Positions 17,506-26,194 of a stretch of 64,000 nucleotides of DNA are shown here, in pieces. Numbering within the stretch: position 1 is the stretch's first letter; each line of letters begins with the position of its first letter. The stretch comes from JAJPJE01 sp963848375. GTDB lineage: Bacteria; Acidobacteriota; Terriglobia; Terriglobales; Acidobacteriaceae. Position numbers and translations under genes: made by a program. The notes under the pieces are model-generated. The model was not told the DNA's origin, did not search any database, and saw only the letters and a program-made list of their open reading frames with translations. The stretch spans positions 115,680-179,679 of the forward strand of contig CAWKDK010000024.1 of assembly GCA_963848375.1 (NCBI GenBank). Reading direction: 5' to 3'.

Positions 17506-17904
17506 TTACCTGAGGAACGCCATCCAGCAAAGAAAGGCCGTCATAAACCACACCGGCATGCTCGCCACGGTAGCCGTCAACGCGGAAATCCTGTGATGCA
17601 TTAACAGTCGGCTCACCACGATCGCATACACGAACAATGCCGCCGCTCCGGCCAGCATGGAGCGGGCTTCGATTGCCGCGTATGACCTGCCATCTTTTGC
17701 GATCGTCAGTGCGAGCGTAGCCAGCGCCACGGACGGGGCAGCTCCGAAGAGTCCGCCAAAGCTCTTGGGCTTGAACAGGTCCCCGATCACGGCAAATGCC
17801 GACACTGCAACGCCACCGATCAGGAACCTCAAGAACAGTTCTGACACTCGCTTATTCCTTGTCCGCCGCGTGAGACCAGGCGGAGCCTTCGCTTCAGTCT
17901 TCAA
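17506..17904 (-). CDS. DUF3147-like membrane protein, paired with neighbour
   Basis: 132 aa with four hydrophobic segments (FLIGGVAVSAFAVIGDLF, GGLFGAAPSVALATLALTIA, MLAGAAALFVYAIVVSRLL and ATVASMPVWFMTAFLCW). The GGLFGAAPSVAL motif matches GGLFLAFPAIFP in the downstream gene, so the two look like diverged paralogues forming one complex. It reads divergently from the radical SAM gene at 18028, across a region with a strong nested inverted repeat, and may share that regulator. Confidence 0.7.
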   Translation of the reverse strand: MKTEAKAPPGLTRRTRNKRVSELFLRFLIGGVAVSAFAVIGDLFKPKSFGGLFGAAPSVALATLALTIAKDGRSYAAIEARSMLAGAAALFVYAIVVSRLLMHHRISALTATVASMPVWFMTAFLCWMAFLR

Positions 17905-17982
17905 TGTCTTAGTTACACGACCCTACGATGAACTCGCAATCGACTACAGTTGCCACCGATCTCGCCGTCGACTGTGGCCACA

Positions 17983-18020
17983 GAGAGTACTTTACAATAC
18001 AAAGTACTTCATGTACTCTC
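17983..18020. promoter_or_regulatory. Nested inverted repeat, probable operator
   Basis: Inner arms AGTACTTT (17986-17993) and AAAGTACT (18001-18008) flank a 7-base spacer. Outer arms GAGAGTAC (17983-17990) and GTACTCTC (18013-18020) also pair perfectly. It ends 7 bases before the radical SAM ATG and lies in the divergent promoter region. The TACTTT-N7-AAAGTA form recalls PadR-type operators; that link is inference. Confidence 0.7.
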
Positions 18021-18027
18021 AATCGCC

Positions 18028-19470
18028 ATGAAAGTGAAACTCGTCCTGCCCGCCCTTACCGAAGCCACCAGCCCGCTGTTTCGCCCCATTAAGTACTCGC
18101 TGTTCCCTCCTCTCGGGCTCGCCACTCTTGCCGCATATCTCGATCCCAATGACGACGTCACTCTCGTAGACGAGCACGTCGAGAAGCTCAACCTGAACGA
18201 TTCTCCCGACCTCGTCGTCATCCAGGTCTACATCACGTCGGCATTTCGCGCGTACCGCATCGCCGATCACTATCGTCGCCAGGGAGCATTCGTCGCGCTA
18301 GGCGGTCTCCACGTCACGTCATTACCTGAGGAAGCTGCTGCACACGCCGACGCCGTCTTCCTCGGCCCCGGTGAAGACATATGGCCCGAGTTCCTGCGCG
18401 ACTTCCGCGCTGGCCACCCTCGGCGCCGCTACCAATCGCGAACCCGTTCTCTGATTGGCATTCCCCCGATCCGTCGCGATCTCATCAAACGCCACCTGTA
18501 CCTCGTTCCCAACTCGATTGTCGTTTCCCGCGGCTGTCCGCACGTTTGCGACTTCTGTTACAAGGAAGCATTCTTTCAGGGAGGCAAATCGTTCTACACG
18601 CAGACCGTCGACGACGCACTCGCCGAAATCGCCCGCCTGCCCGGCCGTCATTTATATTTCCTCGACGACCATCTCTTCGGAAATCGCCGCTTTGCGGAGG
18701 CCCTTTTCGACGGAATGCGCGGCATGGGACGCGTATGGCAAGCCGCCGGAACGGTGAACACCATCCTCACTCCCGGCCTCTTAGAGAAAGCCGTCGCCTG
18801 CGGCTTACGCAGCCTCTTCGTTGGATTCGAAACCACCGACGAGACCAGTCTGCGCGAACAGCGCAAATTCCAGAATCTCCATCGCGATTACAGCGAAGCC
18901 GTTCGCCGCCTGCACGACAACGGCGTAATGGTGAACGGCAGCTTTGTCTTTGGCATGGACGGACACGATGCAACCGTCTTCGATCGCACCATCGAGTGGG
19001 CGATCACCAACGGCATCGAGACCTCGACGTTTCACATCCTCACGCCGTATCCGAGCACCGAATTGCACACGCGCATGCAGCGCGAGGGCCGCCTGCTGCA
19101 CAACAACTGGGATCTCTACGACACGCGTCACTGCGTCTATCGCCCCTCGAAGTTGACCGCCGACATTCTGGAAGCTGGTTACTGGCGCGCCTATAAAGAT
19201 TTCTATCGCTGGGGATCGATACTTCAGGGCGCTCTGACCAAAGAGAAATGGTCAGGCCGGCTGCGGCACTTCGCCTATGCCGCAGGATGGAAAAAGTTCG
19301 AGCCGCTGTGGGATTTCGTCATCCGTGCCAAGCGCGTCACTCGCATGTTGCCGCTGCTGGAAACGATCCTTGAGGAATTCGGAACCAAGCCAACCGCAAC
19401 GGATGCCGTCAGCGCCACGCGCGAACAAACCGCACCATCGCGCGATCGCGAACTGGTCACCATCGGCTAA
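18028..19470 (+). CDS. B12-binding-type radical SAM enzyme
   Basis: 480 aa. The N-terminal ~150 residues form a Rossmann-like B12-binding-type domain (FPPLGLATLAAYLDPNDDVTL, then VALGGLHVTSLPEE and VFLGPGEDIWPEF). The radical SAM core starts at RGCPHVCDFCYK with the CxxxCxxC cluster at about C170, C174 and C177, then LYFLDDHLFGN and FVGFETTDETSLREQRK. This is class-B methyltransferase/cyclase architecture, as in lipid- and hopanoid-modifying enzymes and many others. It is not clearly HpnP or HpnR. ATG 18028 lies directly behind a strong inverted repeat. The substrate is unknown; a lipid would fit the membrane-protein neighbours but is a guess. Confidence 0.85.
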   Translation: MKVKLVLPALTEATSPLFRPIKYSLFPPLGLATLAAYLDPNDDVTLVDEHVEKLNLNDSPDLVVIQVYITSAFRAYRIADHYRRQGAFVALGGLHVTSLPEEAAAHADAVFLGPGEDIWPEFLRDFRAGHPRRRYQSRTRSLIGIPPIRRDLIKRHLYLVPNSIVVSRGCPHVCDFCYKEAFFQGGKSFYTQTVDDALAEIARLPGRHLYFLDDHLFGNRRFAEALFDGMRGMGRVWQAAGTVNTILTPGLLEKAVACGLRSLFVGFETTDETSLREQRKFQNLHRDYSEAVRRLHDNGVMVNGSFVFGMDGHDATVFDRTIEWAITNGIETSTFHILTPYPSTELHTRMQREGRLLHNNWDLYDTRHCVYRPSKLTADILEAGYWRAYKDFYRWGSILQGALTKEKWSGRLRHFAYAAGWKKFEPLWDFVIRAKRVTRMLPLLETILEEFGTKPTATDAVSATREQTAPSRDRELVTIG

Positions 19471-20015
19471 TAGCCAATGGCGGCACGATTCCTGACACCG
19501 TCGTCGCGCAGGACTTCATAGTCATTGGCCGATCCAGCAAAAGGCGCACACCCTGGAATCGGACTGTTTTCGCGAAAGGCAATTCGTAGAGGAGTTGGGC
19601 ACTCCCTGCGAACCAGCAGAACGTCCTCTCCGGAGAACACGGGCGAGATCCGGAGCACCAGCTCGTAAACCGTCCCATCCGACGCGCCAGCAAGACCCTC
19701 GGCCCCATAAGCCTCGGTTCCAAAATAACTGAAGCGCGCGCGGAACCCGTGATGATGACTCATCGCATCGGAGATGCATCCAGTCACGCGATTCGTATGT
19801 TCCTCGCGCCCGTCGGAAACGCCGCAATTGATCGCATCGCGTCCCGCAATTCGTTTCGATTCTTTGTCCAGCGGATCACCGAATATTCGCCAGATCTTCA
19901 ACCGTGCCCGGCTCTTCCATTGCGGATAGTTCCAGCTGAACGCGCCGTAGTACCACCAGCCCATCGCCGCCAGAACGCAGCACAGCAGAATCGCCAGTAC
20001 GCCGATCCTGGTCAT
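19467..20015 (-). CDS. Membrane-anchored protein of unknown function
   Basis: 182 aa with an N-terminal anchor (IGVLAILLCCVLAAMGWWYYG) and a soluble extracytoplasmic part with several Cys (INCGV, VTGCIS, RRECPTP, IPGCAPF) that could form disulfides. No family recognised. Its stop overlaps the end of the convergent radical SAM gene by four bases. ATG 20015 is used; 20024 is possible. Confidence 0.65.
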   Translation of the reverse strand: MTRIGVLAILLCCVLAAMGWWYYGAFSWNYPQWKSRARLKIWRIFGDPLDKESKRIAGRDAINCGVSDGREEHTNRVTGCISDAMSHHHGFRARFSYFGTEAYGAEGLAGASDGTVYELVLRISPVFSGEDVLLVRRECPTPLRIAFRENSPIPGCAPFAGSANDYEVLRDDGVRNRAAIGY

Positions 20016-20084
20016 CCCCCGCATCCTTACTATTAGACACCAGCAGAGCCCTTGCGTTCTGCTGGCGTCTATTTTGTTTCGGGA

Positions 20085-20552
20085 TCAGGTGGTTTGCATC
20101 GCAGCTTCCGCCCGGCGCTTCATCTCTTCGGGCGAAAGATCTTCGACGTGCGTCGCAATGGTCCACTTATGTCCGAAAGGATCGATGATGTTCCCCGAGC
20201 GATCGCCATAGAACTGATCTTTCACCGCCCGATCGACCTTCGCTCCTGCATCCACCGCCTGCTGGAACACGCGATCCACGTCGGGAACATAGACCAGTAT
20301 CCCCACACCCGAACCTCCAAGCGACTCCGGCCCACGAATATTCATCTCCGGATACTCATCCGCCAGCATGATGTGCGAATCGCCGATCTGCAGTTCGGCG
20401 TGACCAATGCGTCCTTTGTCTTCCATTCGCATCAATTCCTTCGCGCCAAACACCTTGGTGTAGTAATCGATCGCTTTCGCCCCGCCCCTCACGATCAGAT
20501 ACGGCGTGATCGCCCGATATCCTTCTGGAATGTAGTTCGGTTTATTCGCCAT
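20085..20552 (-). CDS. VOC superfamily (PhnB/glyoxalase-like) protein
   Basis: 155 aa with one vicinal-oxygen-chelate module pair: PYLIVRGGAKAIDYYTKVFG, RIGHAELQIGDSHIMLADE, GILVYVPDVDRVFQQAVDAG and YGDRSGNIIDPFGHKWTIATH. The PhnB-like subgroup includes resistance proteins and enzymes of unknown reaction. It lies 92 bases downstream of an AraC-type regulator on the same strand, so it may be controlled by it. Confidence 0.88.
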   Translation of the reverse strand: MANKPNYIPEGYRAITPYLIVRGGAKAIDYYTKVFGAKELMRMEDKGRIGHAELQIGDSHIMLADEYPEMNIRGPESLGGSGVGILVYVPDVDRVFQQAVDAGAKVDRAVKDQFYGDRSGNIIDPFGHKWTIATHVEDLSPEEMKRRAEAAMQTT

Positions 20553-20644
20553 GAAATCCTCCTCTTATAGCGGCTCGTCTTGCCGCTCTTACCCACGTCC
20601 ACATTCTGGCGCGCTTCATCAGGGTGGTATTGTAAAAATCTGAA

Positions 20645-21463
20645 CTAATCGAAAATGGGCACGTGATTCGTGTGGCGCGTCCTGTATTTCAGATAAGTGC
20701 TGGGGCTGAGGCCAGAGAAGCTGCGGAAGTCGTGTATGAAATGTGCCTGGTCGTAGTAGCCGCAGCCGAGCGCCACGTCCGTCCAATCCACATCCTGTTC
20801 AGGCGGAAGATTCTGTATCACGTTCTGAAAGCGCTGCACGCGCGCAAACAGCTTCGGCGTGAGTCCCACCTGCTGACTGAAAACATCTACGAGCCGCCGG
20901 CTGCTGATCCCAATCTCGTCGGACAACTCGGCGACCGGCGCATGCTCCGCCCCCAGTCGCACCAGTGCATAGTTGACGGCGCGATGTCGCTCCATTGGCC
21001 TGTACAACTGCTCCAGCAGAATCTGCTCGAACCTGCGTAGCTTGGCATCCGGCGTGGGCTCTTCCAGTAACCGATCGCGCAATCGGATCGCCGCTCGTCC
21101 CCATAAAACATCGAGCGAAACATGCTCGTTGTGCAGCTCCGAAAAAGGCAAATCGAAGAACGGAAACGCTCCTCCAGCCCTGAAATGCGCGCCGGCAACG
21201 CAATCCTGCTCGGCGGTATCGATCACGAAAAAATGCGAATGCGGCCCGCAGATCGCGGCGCCACTAAGCTTATGAACTTCGTCGAAATTGTCGTGATCGT
21301 AGATCCGAGTTTCGTCTTCCCGAAGATTGACGACCAGCTCCGACGATCCCTGCGGCAGCAGCCGTTCCTTCGTATGCGGGCCACCAGCCTCTCCCTCGTA
21401 GTACCAGAACATCTCGACGAACTGGGAAAGAGGAGGCGACGGCCGGTAGTGCAGGAACGGCAT
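20645..21463 (-). CDS. AraC-family transcriptional regulator
   Basis: 272 aa. The N-terminal sensory half (FLHYRPSPPLSQFVEMFWYY through AHFRAGGAFPFFDLP) matches the DUF6597-type domain seen in AraC proteins with unknown ligands. The C-terminal AraC DNA-binding domain has two helix-turn-helices (LSDEIGISSRRLVDVFSQQV and WTDVALGCGYYDQAHFIHDF), followed by SGLSPSTYLKYR. It is upstream of, and co-directional with, the VOC gene. Start ATG 21463. Confidence 0.9.
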   Translation of the reverse strand: MPFLHYRPSPPLSQFVEMFWYYEGEAGGPHTKERLLPQGSSELVVNLREDETRIYDHDNFDEVHKLSGAAICGPHSHFFVIDTAEQDCVAGAHFRAGGAFPFFDLPFSELHNEHVSLDVLWGRAAIRLRDRLLEEPTPDAKLRRFEQILLEQLYRPMERHRAVNYALVRLGAEHAPVAELSDEIGISSRRLVDVFSQQVGLTPKLFARVQRFQNVIQNLPPEQDVDWTDVALGCGYYDQAHFIHDFRSFSGLSPSTYLKYRTRHTNHVPIFD

Positions 21464-21551
21464 CCCGATATGAGATCACAAGTCCATGTGATCCTCAACC
21501 GGAGGACTGGCCGTGGTTTGTGATCTGAGCTAAGCTTTCCGCCGCAAACGT

Positions 21552-21879
21552 ATGAGGAAGCTAATCATCGTGTTTGGTTTATTGGGTGCTACTTGGATGG
21601 TATTCCTCATCTATTCCCGCCAAATACAACTCGCATATTTATCGAATTATCCGGGGGTCTTCGTACTTCGGTGGATAAGCTTTAGGGGTATTGCCGCCGC
21701 CATGGATGGTGTGGTGCGCAAATGTCTGGATGGTGCTCAGCAGCGGAATCGAATGGATGGTGGTTGCGTTTGTTTTAGCCACTCGGCAAGGCGAATATAT
21801 CAGCGCCGTACTTCTCGCTCAAATTGCAATCTTCAATCTGAATTCTTACTTCTTCATTCTTACTTCTGCCTTTACGTGA
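21552..21879 (+). pseudogene. Small membrane protein, apparently frameshifted
   Basis: The first frame starts at 21552 with a signal-like segment (MRKLIIVFGLLGATWMVFLIYS), then turns into unlikely Cys/Arg-rich sequence after about 21700. Another frame over 21691-21879 is strongly hydrophobic (CANVWMVLSSGIEWMVVAFV, LLAQIAIFNLNSYFFILTSA) and ends at 21879. Joined, they make a ~108-aa three-helix protein. The break lies between about 21660 and 21740. No family recognised; convergent with the mutase gene. Confidence 0.5.
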
Positions 21880-23674
21880 TGCTCGTCTCCACATACGTCC
21901 CGTACACATCGCGCAGCGCCTCGCAGATCTCGCCCACCGTCGCATAGGCCCTTACCGCCTCGATGATGTACGGCATCGTGTTCGCATCGGAAATCGAGCC
22001 GTCCGCCTTCACCTTTGGCTCCTGCGCCGCTGCTTTCTTCAGCGCCTCCAGCCGTCTGCCCACTTCTTCGTTCGACCGCCGCGCGCGCAGCCGCTTCAAC
22101 TTCTCTGTCTGTGAATGAGCTACTTCGTCGCCGATATACAAAATCTGCGGTGATGGCTCTTCCACCGTAAACTCATTCGCGCCGACGATCACTTTCTCTC
22201 GCGCCTCGGCCGCACGCTGGAACTGGTAGCTGGCCTCGGCAATCTCTTTCTGCGGATACCCGCGCTCAATCGCTTTCACCATGCCGCCCATTGCGTCCAG
22301 CTTGCCGAAGTAGTCGAACGCTCCGTTTTCCATGTCGAGCGTCTGCCGTTCCACGAAATACGATCCCGCTAGCGGATCAATCGTATTCACCACTCCGGTT
22401 TCATACGCGATGATCTGCTGCGTACGCAGCGCAATCCGCGCCGCCTGCTCCGTCGGCAACGCCAGCGCTTCGTCGTACGAATCCGTATGCAGCGATTGCG
22501 TTCCCCCCAGCACCGCCGCCAGCGCCTGCAGCGCCGCGCGAGCAATGTTGTTCATCGGTTGCTGCGCTGTCAGCGAAACTCCTGCCGTCTGCGTGTGGAA
22601 TCGCATCAGCCATGTCCGCTGATTTTTCGCCTTGAAGCGCTCGGTCATCAACCGGTACCAGATCTTGCGCGCGGCCCGGTATTTCGCGATCTCCTCGAAG
22701 AAATCGTTATGCGCATTAAAGAAGAAGCTCAGCCGTGGACCAAAGTCGTCCACGTCCAGTCCGCGACGCATTGCCCACTCCACATACTCGACGCCGTCGT
22801 AGACGGTGAACGCCAGTTCCTGCAGCGCGGTCGATCCGGCCTCGCGTATGTGATATCCGCTGATCGAAACCGTGTTGAAGCGTGGCGTGAACTTCGATCC
22901 AAACTCGAACGTATCGATCACCAGCCGCATCGATGGCGCCGGCGGATAGATGTACTCCTTCTGCGCAATGTATTCCTTCAGAATGTCGTTCTGAATCGTC
23001 CCTGAAATTCTCTTCCAGTCGGCGCCCTGCTTCTCCGCCACGACCAGGTACATCGCCCAGAGCACACTCGCGGGCGAGTTGATCGTCATTGACGTGGTCA
23101 CATTCTGCACGTCGATGCCGTCGAACAGGATCTCCATGTCCTCCAGCGAATCGATCGCCACTCCGCACTTCCCAACCTCGCCTTCGCTGAACGGATGATC
23201 GCTGTCATACCCCATCAACGTCGGCAGATCGAACGCAACCGACAACCCGCTGCCACCATGTTCCAGCAGGTACTTGTAGCGCTGGTTGGTTTCCTCCGGC
23301 GACGCGAAGCCCGAGAACTGCCGCATCGTAAACAGCTTCCCTCGATACCCGCTGGCGTGAATTCCCCGCGTGAACGGCGCCTGCCCCGGATAGCCCAGGT
23401 ACTTGTCATAGCTCCAATCTTCCGGCAAATCCGCCTGCGTGTACAAACGCCGTACCGGCACATCCGAGATCGTGCTGTAACGAGCATTGCCGTTTTCGTC
23501 CAGATTGGTTCCGGTGGGTGCGCCGATCGGCTTTTCTGGCGATTTCTCCAGCAAGGGATCCAGTGTCTTTTCCGCCCACTGCTGCTCCGATTCAGACGGT
23601 TTCCGGGCTGCGCAGACCTCATCGGATGCGCGCTGCTTCAGCTGCTTGCCATTACTCAGATTTTTGGAAGACAT
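21872..23674 (-). CDS. mcmA1: Methylmalonyl-CoA mutase, catalytic subunit
   Basis: 600 aa. The TIM-barrel substrate domain shows PEDWSYDKYLGYPGQAPFTRG, GLSVAFDLPTLMGYDSDHP, TSMTINSPASVLWAMY, IPGTIQ-type SGTIQNDILKEYIAQ and SISGYHIREAGSTA, then HTQTAGVSLTAQQPMNNIAR and the His of QSLHTDSYDEA. It ends before any B12 domain, so it needs the separate subunit encoded at 14834-15256. Product: succinyl-CoA from (R)-methylmalonyl-CoA; related acyl-CoA mutases (isobutyryl-CoA) cannot be fully excluded. Start ATG 23674. Confidence 0.93.
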   Translation of the reverse strand: MSSKNLSNGKQLKQRASDEVCAARKPSESEQQWAEKTLDPLLEKSPEKPIGAPTGTNLDENGNARYSTISDVPVRRLYTQADLPEDWSYDKYLGYPGQAPFTRGIHASGYRGKLFTMRQFSGFASPEETNQRYKYLLEHGGSGLSVAFDLPTLMGYDSDHPFSEGEVGKCGVAIDSLEDMEILFDGIDVQNVTTSMTINSPASVLWAMYLVVAEKQGADWKRISGTIQNDILKEYIAQKEYIYPPAPSMRLVIDTFEFGSKFTPRFNTVSISGYHIREAGSTALQELAFTVYDGVEYVEWAMRRGLDVDDFGPRLSFFFNAHNDFFEEIAKYRAARKIWYRLMTERFKAKNQRTWLMRFHTQTAGVSLTAQQPMNNIARAALQALAAVLGGTQSLHTDSYDEALALPTEQAARIALRTQQIIAYETGVVNTIDPLAGSYFVERQTLDMENGAFDYFGKLDAMGGMVKAIERGYPQKEIAEASYQFQRAAEAREKVIVGANEFTVEEPSPQILYIGDEVAHSQTEKLKRLRARRSNEEVGRRLEALKKAAAQEPKVKADGSISDANTMPYIIEAVRAYATVGEICEALRDVYGTYVETSIT

Positions 23675-23990
23675 AAGTGCGGCTTATAGCTCCGATATTA
23701 GAAGATGCCGAATCGGACGGCAACAGTCGCAAGTTTTCGGCGGGAGTAAGCCCCAGGGTTCGTCATTGCGACGTCGTTCTGTTGCACTCACGGAACGTTA
23801 CTATGCACGCGAATCACCGAATCGGGCCGTGCACGTGGAAACAGTGTGCAAGAGTTTGCATGAGGTGTGTTTTTCTGGCCTCACCCATCGCCTACAAGTC
23901 ATCTAAAAATAAATGAGTTGCAGCCGCTGAAGCTTTGGTCCTGCAACTGCATCCAACGAGTATTTACCAACTAGGCTCCTGGGGTGAAAT

Positions 23991-24359
23991 GTGGAAGGTA
24001 ACGAGCGGTCTCTCAAGCTTCCCCGTCAACCACGATTCACGCGTGATGGACTCACCGTGGTCTTGGTTTTTGCTTCGATGATCGTAGCCGGCCTTAGCAT
24101 GGTGCAAGGTCGCACCATCGATTCGCAACGCAACGTGATTCACCTTCTCTTCCTCGACAGCCAGGAATTGAACGCGATCAAGGTGCATGACCAGCAGCAG
24201 AAACACTCAGCTGCCGCGAATGCCCAGAGCGATCAGCAGCAGAAGTCCGATGCCCGCAACAACTGCGCCGATTCGAAGGACAAGATCAGGAAAAGGCTGC
24301 GCGGTCCCGCAAGCCACCGCGCCCAGCCAGCCCACGCAGGACAAGAATCGCACCCCTGA
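23991..24359 (+). CDS. Possible single-pass membrane protein, unknown
   Basis: GTG start at 23991. Residues ~18-50 contain a plausible helix (LTVVLVFASMIVAGLSMVQG) followed by RTIDSQRNVIHLLFLDSQEL, then Gln/Ala/Lys-rich sequence. The C-terminal third overlaps a convergent small reading frame (24207-24383) and looks less protein-like, so the true end is uncertain. The 316 bases between this gene and the mutase (23675-23990) hold no feature I can support. Confidence 0.4.
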   Translation: MEGNERSLKLPRQPRFTRDGLTVVLVFASMIVAGLSMVQGRTIDSQRNVIHLLFLDSQELNAIKVHDQQQKHSAAANAQSDQQQKSDARNNCADSKDKIRKRLRGPASHRAQPAHAGQESHP

Positions 24360-24383
24360 GAAATCAGACGACGATAACAGCAT
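24207..24383 (-). CDS. Possible tiny hydrophobic protein
   Basis: 58 aa from ATG 24383. It has a hydrophobic C-terminal helix (LVLRIGAVVAGIGLLLLIAL) and a moderately hydrophobic N-terminal part (FLSCVGWLGAVACG). It overlaps the opposite-strand candidate at 23991-24359, and only one of the two overlapping parts is likely to be real. No family recognised. Confidence 0.35.
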   Translation of the reverse strand: MLLSSSDFSGVRFLSCVGWLGAVACGTAQPFPDLVLRIGAVVAGIGLLLLIALGIRGS

Positions 24384-24509
24384 GCCCAATCCGCAACGGC
24401 TTCTGCATTCTATCTAGGTTAGCGTGGCCGCCTTCTGGGCGGCCACAGCCTCATCCTCTCGAATCATTCGTTTCGCTAATCACAGCACTCCCGCGCGCGT
24501 GCCACGTCC

Positions 24510-25218
24510 TTACGCCAAGTTGAACAGCAGGATTTCCGCATCCTCACTTCCTGCTTGTCCAGTGACCTTCAGCTTTGACTCTTCGCTGATCGCCGCGCCG
24601 TCTCCCTGCTTCAACTGTCTTTCCGTTCACTTCCACGCTGCCTCGCGCAACCTGTAACCACGCATGCCGGCCCGGCTTCAGCTCATAGTCCACCGCCTTG
24701 CCGCTCTCCAACACGGACGTGTACAGCTCCGCATCCTGATGGATCGCCACCGAACCCTCCCGCCCATCAGGAGATGCCAGCAGTCGCAGCCGGTTCAACT
24801 TCTCGTCACGCGAGAAGTTCTTCTGCTCATAGCTTGGCGTGATTCCTCGTTCTTGCGGGAGCAGCCATATCTGCAGCAGGTGTACCGACTCATCCTTCGA
24901 GTGGTTGAACTCGCTGTGGAGCACGCCAGTCCCGGCGCTCATCCTCTGAACGTCTCCGGGCAGGATCGTGGAACCGTTGCCCATGCTGTCCTTGTGCGAC
25001 AAGCCGCCTTCGAGCACATAAGTCACGATCTCCATGTCCCTATGGGGATGCGTGCCAAACCCATGTCCCGGATGTACCCAATCCTCATTGATCACCCGCA
25101 GCGAGCGAAATCCCATATTCTCCGGATCGTAGTAATCCGCAAACGAAAACGTGTGATACGTGTTCAGCCAGCCGTGGTCGGCATGTCCGCGCTGGTCCGC
25201 TGGACGCACTTTGATCAT
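24510..25218 (-). pseudogene. Pirin family protein (YhhW-like), frameshift near C-terminus
   Basis: A bicupin of the pirin family; E. coli YhhW and human pirin have quercetinase activity. The metal-binding N-terminal cupin is intact: HPGHGFGTHPHRDMEIVTYV supplies the His ligands, followed by SAGTGVLHSEFNHS. The frame goes wrong at VEAGRRRGDQ. Removing one G near 24604-24606 restores VEAGDGAAISEESKLKVTGQ and a normal end at 24510 (LLFNLA). Upstream lies a 20-bp motif shared with the MarR gene's operator, so MarR control of this gene is likely. Shine-Dalgarno AGGAG precedes ATG 25218. Confidence 0.87.
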
Positions 25219-25246
25219 TGTCTAACTCCTTTCAACAATGACTTAG

Positions 25247-25266
25247 ATGCTTTAACATTAAAATAG
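25247..25266. promoter_or_regulatory. Probable MarR operator upstream of pirin gene
   Basis: ATGCTTTAACATTAAAATAG lies 29 bases upstream of the pirin start. It matches the perfect palindrome in front of the MarR gene (26045-26064) at 14 of 20 positions, sharing the frame ATnCTTnAACnTTnAAnTA. A common regulator for both genes is inferred. Confidence 0.65.
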
Positions 25267-25298
25267 TTTCAGAGGCGGGAAGACGGATGGCAGCACGG

Positions 25299-25590
25299 GT
25301 GGCGCGGGCGCCCTCGCCCGCGTGTTTCAAAGCTTCTGTCATTCCGAGCGACTGGCGCCCTTGCCCGCAGGGATCTATGGTTCTGTCATTCTGAGCGACT
25401 GGCCGCGGTTGCCTTTCGCGATCCGCTTTTGGATCGCGCGGCCAGGAGTCGAGGAACCTGGCGTTTCGAGTAATTCCCGCGAGGGCGATCAGGTCTATTG
25501 GAACCGCGGCAACCGACTCCGACTGGCCATCCGAGTGTGCGACAGGTTCTTGGTCTTGTCATCACGAGCGCAGCGAGGGATCTGCAGTTG
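25299..25590. repeat. Repeat-rich intergenic region between MarR and pirin genes
   Basis: This 340-base gap holds a GC hairpin (GTGGCGCGGGCGCCCTCGCC from 25299, also found at 38447). It also holds three copies of a GTCATTCYGAGCG-type element (about 25338, 25383 and, as GTCATCACGAGCGCAGCGAG, 25557). The last copy overlaps the end of the MarR gene. The same element recurs near 30390 and 44095-44300. Confidence 0.65.
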
Positions 25591-26035
25591 CGAGCGCCCG
25601 CCCCAACTTCCTACACAGCGCCGCCAGTTCGACCTGCTCGGCAGGCGTCAGCTTCGCAAAAAGTCCCGCAATACACGCCGCATGCTTAGGAAAGACTTCG
25701 CCGATCAACCTGGTCCCTTGGTCGCTCAGGCTCAACTTCACGAACCGCCGATCTTTCTCTCCAGTCACGCGCTTCACCAGCCCGCGCCGCTCCAGATTCC
25801 GCACCACCATCGTCAGATTCCCGCCGGTTTTCAGGATCTTGCGTGCGACCTCCGACAGCACCATCGGACCCAGGTGATAGAGCGCTTCCATCACTGCGAA
25901 TTGGCTCGCCGTCAACTCCCAACGGGACAGGTCGCGGGTCGCATGAGCATGCACAGTATCGCTGGCACGCAACAGCTTCACGTATGCGGATAAAGCGCGG
26001 CGTTCAGATTTGCTGGAAGAAGATCGTCGGGGCAT
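25562..26035 (-). CDS. MarR-family transcriptional regulator
   Basis: About 157 aa. Winged helix-turn-helix: LTASQFAVMEALYHLGPMVL, then SEVARKILKTGGNLTMVVRN (recognition helix) and LERRGLVKRVTGEKDRRFVK (wing). Start ATG 26035 (MPRRSSSS) is chosen because a perfect palindrome sits 9 bases upstream; a longer frame would read through it. It is 343 bases upstream of the pirin gene, which carries a related operator. MarR proteins beside pirin or quinone-related genes often respond to phenolic or electrophilic ligands (family knowledge). Confidence 0.9.
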   Translation of the reverse strand: MPRRSSSSKSERRALSAYVKLLRASDTVHAHATRDLSRWELTASQFAVMEALYHLGPMVLSEVARKILKTGGNLTMVVRNLERRGLVKRVTGEKDRRFVKLSLSDQGTRLIGEVFPKHAACIAGLFAKLTPAEQVELAALCRKLGRALATADPSLRS

Positions 26036-26044
26036 ACCGGAACT

Positions 26045-26064
26045 ATACTTCAACGTTGAAGTAT
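26045..26064. promoter_or_regulatory. Perfect 20-bp palindrome, MarR auto-operator
   Basis: ATACTTCAACGTTGAAGTAT is a perfect palindrome ending 9 bases before the MarR start codon. A possible -10 element (TATAGT on the minus strand) overlaps its edge, so binding would block transcription. The 18-20 bp size is typical of a MarR dimer site. Confidence 0.8.
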
Positions 26065-26078
26065 CCGCCGTTGACATT

Positions 26079-26105
26079 AAAAAAGGCGCCCCGGAGCAGG
26101 GCGCC
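26079..26105 (-). terminator. Intrinsic terminator between small Cys protein and MarR genes
   Basis: On the minus strand the stem GGCGCCC / GGGCGCC (7 bp, 7-base loop) is followed by an uninterrupted run of T. It would end transcription of the gene at 26195-26419 before the MarR promoter. Confidence 0.8.
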
Positions 26106-26194
26106 ATCTCCGTTCACAGCACACGCTATAGGAGGAGAACTAGCACTACTTTATGAAGACAAACAGGAGCACTACCACTAGAGACAACCCAACG

